Source of the DNA: Ichthyophis bannanicus
Taxonomy: Eukaryota > Chordata > Amphibia > Gymnophiona > Ichthyophiidae
Direction of reading: 5' to 3'
Length of the DNA stretch: 64,000 nt
NCBI GenBank assembly: GCA_033557465.1
Contig: CM066045.1
Coordinates: forward strand, 135,553,596-135,617,595
Part shown: piece by piece, positions 62,764 through 64,000 of the stretch
Numbering within the stretch: position 1 is the first letter of the stretch
Layout: the number at the start of each line of letters is the position of its first letter
Made by a program: the position numbers and the translations under genes
Notes under the pieces: generated by a model
Told to the model about the DNA's origin: nothing
What the model saw: the letters and a program-made list of their open reading frames with translations, nothing else
Databases searched by the model: none

Positions 62764-62967
62764 TTAAGCCTGTGGCACCCAACATGATGGGCAATAACTA
62801 TCTTTCTGCCACATTTTCTTGGTCTCAGACTGCATTTCTTGGTACTTGAATATTTTCTGCCTCTCAACACGATTCACGGAGTAGTCGCTTGGAACAGCAC
62901 CTCTATAAATCAATGCCATTCTGGTGTTTTTCTCCTTTACCACTATACGTATCCGGCTTCCTCGCAT
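62764..62967 (-). pseudogene. Restriction-like endonuclease domain fragment
   Basis: 67 codons: 'IRIVVKEKNTRMALIYRGA', 'VPSDYSVNRVERQKIFKYQ' and 'MQSETKKMWQKDSYCPSC'. In relatives the run PDI-VV-(D/E)K then D-x-(S/A)-(V/I)-P-x-D forms the nuclease core. Here the PD lies one frame away just upstream and the Asp before 'VAVP' is changed, so the active site is broken. The end reads on out of frame into 'FQAHVTSYELQKG'. Confidence 0.68.
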
Positions 62968-63159
62968 CCAGATTTTTATCGGTTGGAATGGGAGTATCCC
63001 AAGTGATCATAACCTCCTCATTCTCTGTAATTCTTTCAGGGTCATGATCCCAGTGCTTTTCAGGCACAGTGATGTTGTAGTGCTTACACAGTTTCCAATG
63101 GATGAGGCGTGCTACTTTGCCTTCCTGTACTTAAGTTTTCTGCCATCAGAGTTTCACAG

Positions 63160-63215
63160 CCAGCTATGAGTTAAGTCACCATTTCCAGTTCTTTCCCACA
63201 GAACTGGCATCTCTG
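63160..63215 (-). other. Zinc-binding CCHC-type motif of the R4/Dong-like LINE
   Basis: Minus strand: CQFC (63198-63209), then 'GKELEMVT', an in-frame TAA at the place of the expected His, and 'LIAGC'. In related LINEs a CX2C...HX4C motif sits between reverse transcriptase and nuclease and binds nucleic acid. The stop removes the His and would end translation. Confidence 0.6.
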
Positions 63216-64000
63216 TTTTGCCAGTTTTTTTCAATGCTCATGGTAAACCATCTCATCCGTAATCCACTGTCCTGGGCTGCAACTATCAACCTCTCATCTT
63301 TCGGTTTCAGTTCACTACTTCTCACCATTCATGTGTCCATTCTTTATTGATAAAGAATTCCCATGTTTGAGCGTTTGCCACTTGTTTTTCCTTGTTTGTT
63401 GATCTAATTATTTGAAGAGTTTTTTCTCTTCTTTTGCAAATTCTGTTAATTTCTTTCCTGTGTATGCTTGTGGATTCTCATTCATTCCTTCTAGTTGTCG
63501 GAACGCCTGTCCAAGTTTGATGATGGAAACAAATTCTGGACGTTTACTTTCATATTTCAGCGCTTTTTGCGTATTTGGATCCGATGATGCAGTTAGGTAG
63601 GCCTGGAGGCCTATTATAGTAGCTCTGAATGTGTAATCAATCTCTATGAGGCCTAGCCCTTCTTCAGCTCTAGGGATGTACAGCCTTGGAATACAATGAT
63701 TCTTGTAAATTACCTCATGGGCATGGAGAAGTTTTCTTGTTCACACATTCAGTTTTTCAAGATCTTTAAGAGGCTAGTCCACAACCCCAAAGCTGTATGG
63801 ATCTTCTGCACTCTGGGTTGACTGGGGATGGTGCAGAGGCAGCTTATATTGTCTCTGGGAGTAAATGGAATCATTGCTCAAGAGTAGCACGTAGTGACCA
63901 AATATAGGACTCACAATTGTAGGGCTGCTGAAGGAGATCTCTGGGCATGGCCCCTAGCTGAAGCGCTGCCACTGTAATGACCAAACTAGGTTCACTTGTG

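Larger units (their letters stand above)
62620..64000 (-). mobile_element. LINE with restriction-like endonuclease (R4/Dong-like), C-terminal part
   Basis: Minus-strand frames give, in order from the window edge: 'TRKLLHAHEVIYKNHCIPRLY' and 'IPRAEEGLGLIEIDY' (63620-63760), a linker, 'LIVAAQDSGLRMRWFT' (about 63250-63290), a Cys-rich motif CQFC...GC (63160-63209), KPD then 'IVVKEKNTRMAL' (about 62900-62965), and 'VERQKIFKYQEMQSETKKMW'. This order of zinc motif and PD-(D/E)xK-type nuclease at the C-terminus is that of early-branching LINEs such as R2, R4 and Dong. The reverse transcriptase would lie beyond 64000. Several stops and shifts show it is dead. Confidence 0.7.

Noticed and set aside
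1..64000. A novel multi-gene host or defence system
   Set aside because: No cluster of related, intact host coding regions is visible; all protein motifs trace to transposable elements.

Overview
This window is vertebrate nuclear DNA made almost entirely of transposable elements and their debris. I found no bacterial-style genes, no convincing spliced host exon, no rRNA or standalone tRNA gene, and no CRISPR array. The mix is CR1-, L2- and RTE/BovB-type LINEs, a LINE with a restriction-enzyme-like endonuclease, a DIRS tyrosine-recombinase retroelement, Penelope-like elements, tRNA- and 5S-derived SINEs, hAT-, Harbinger- and Tc1-like DNA transposons, and GC-rich foldback sequences. It points to a large-genomed non-mammalian vertebrate. 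An amphibian, perhaps a caecilian, fits best, but that is inferred from repeat types and not proven.

Layout. 0-8.7 kb: mostly unrecognised sequence with one SINE, a Tc1/mariner 5' half and two copies of an abundant short repeat (family A). 8.76-10.72 kb: a Penelope-like element (PLE) with long inverted arms, interrupted by an L2 LINE. 11.96-15.50 kb: the best-preserved autonomous element, a CR1 LINE with an esterase ORF1 remnant, endonuclease and reverse transcriptase, inserted in an older repeat. 15.8-16.4 kb: an L2 3' end. 18.16-20.58 kb: a 2.4-kb L2 LINE inserted in family A. 17.4 and 21.8 kb: two degenerate arrays of the same ~45-bp unit. 23.1-27.2 kb: a PLE hairpin, a CR1 3' end and a DIRS element (minus strand). 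27.3-28.4 kb: a minisatellite followed by a GC-rich palindrome. 29.2-29.6 kb: a CpG-rich block beside AT-rich single-copy-looking DNA.

30.3-31.9 kb: three SINEs. 33.8-35.5 kb: a second CR1 copy. 37.4-41.7 kb: a nest in which family A holds an RTE/BovB LINE and a 5S-derived SINE, and the LINE itself holds a Harbinger-like MITE. 42.4-46.7 kb: L2 3' ends and two hAT MITEs with perfect 8-bp target duplications. 47.5-49.3 kb: a second minisatellite-plus-palindrome unit. 51-58 kb: SINEs, three CR1 copies and an old MITE. 58.4-59.7 kb: more MITEs. 59.7-62.2 kb: mostly repeat-free DNA that may be the 3' end of a host gene on the minus strand. 62.2-64 kb: an R4/Dong-like LINE that runs off the edge.

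Nothing here works as an operon or pathway. The biology is the interplay of parasites: autonomous LINEs, the SINEs that share their 3' tails, and nested insertions that give a relative time order. Every autonomous element seen is broken by frameshifts, stops or truncation. The most unusual items are the inverted-arm PLEs with a hammerhead-like motif, the paired minisatellite/palindrome units, and the restriction-like-endonuclease LINE.
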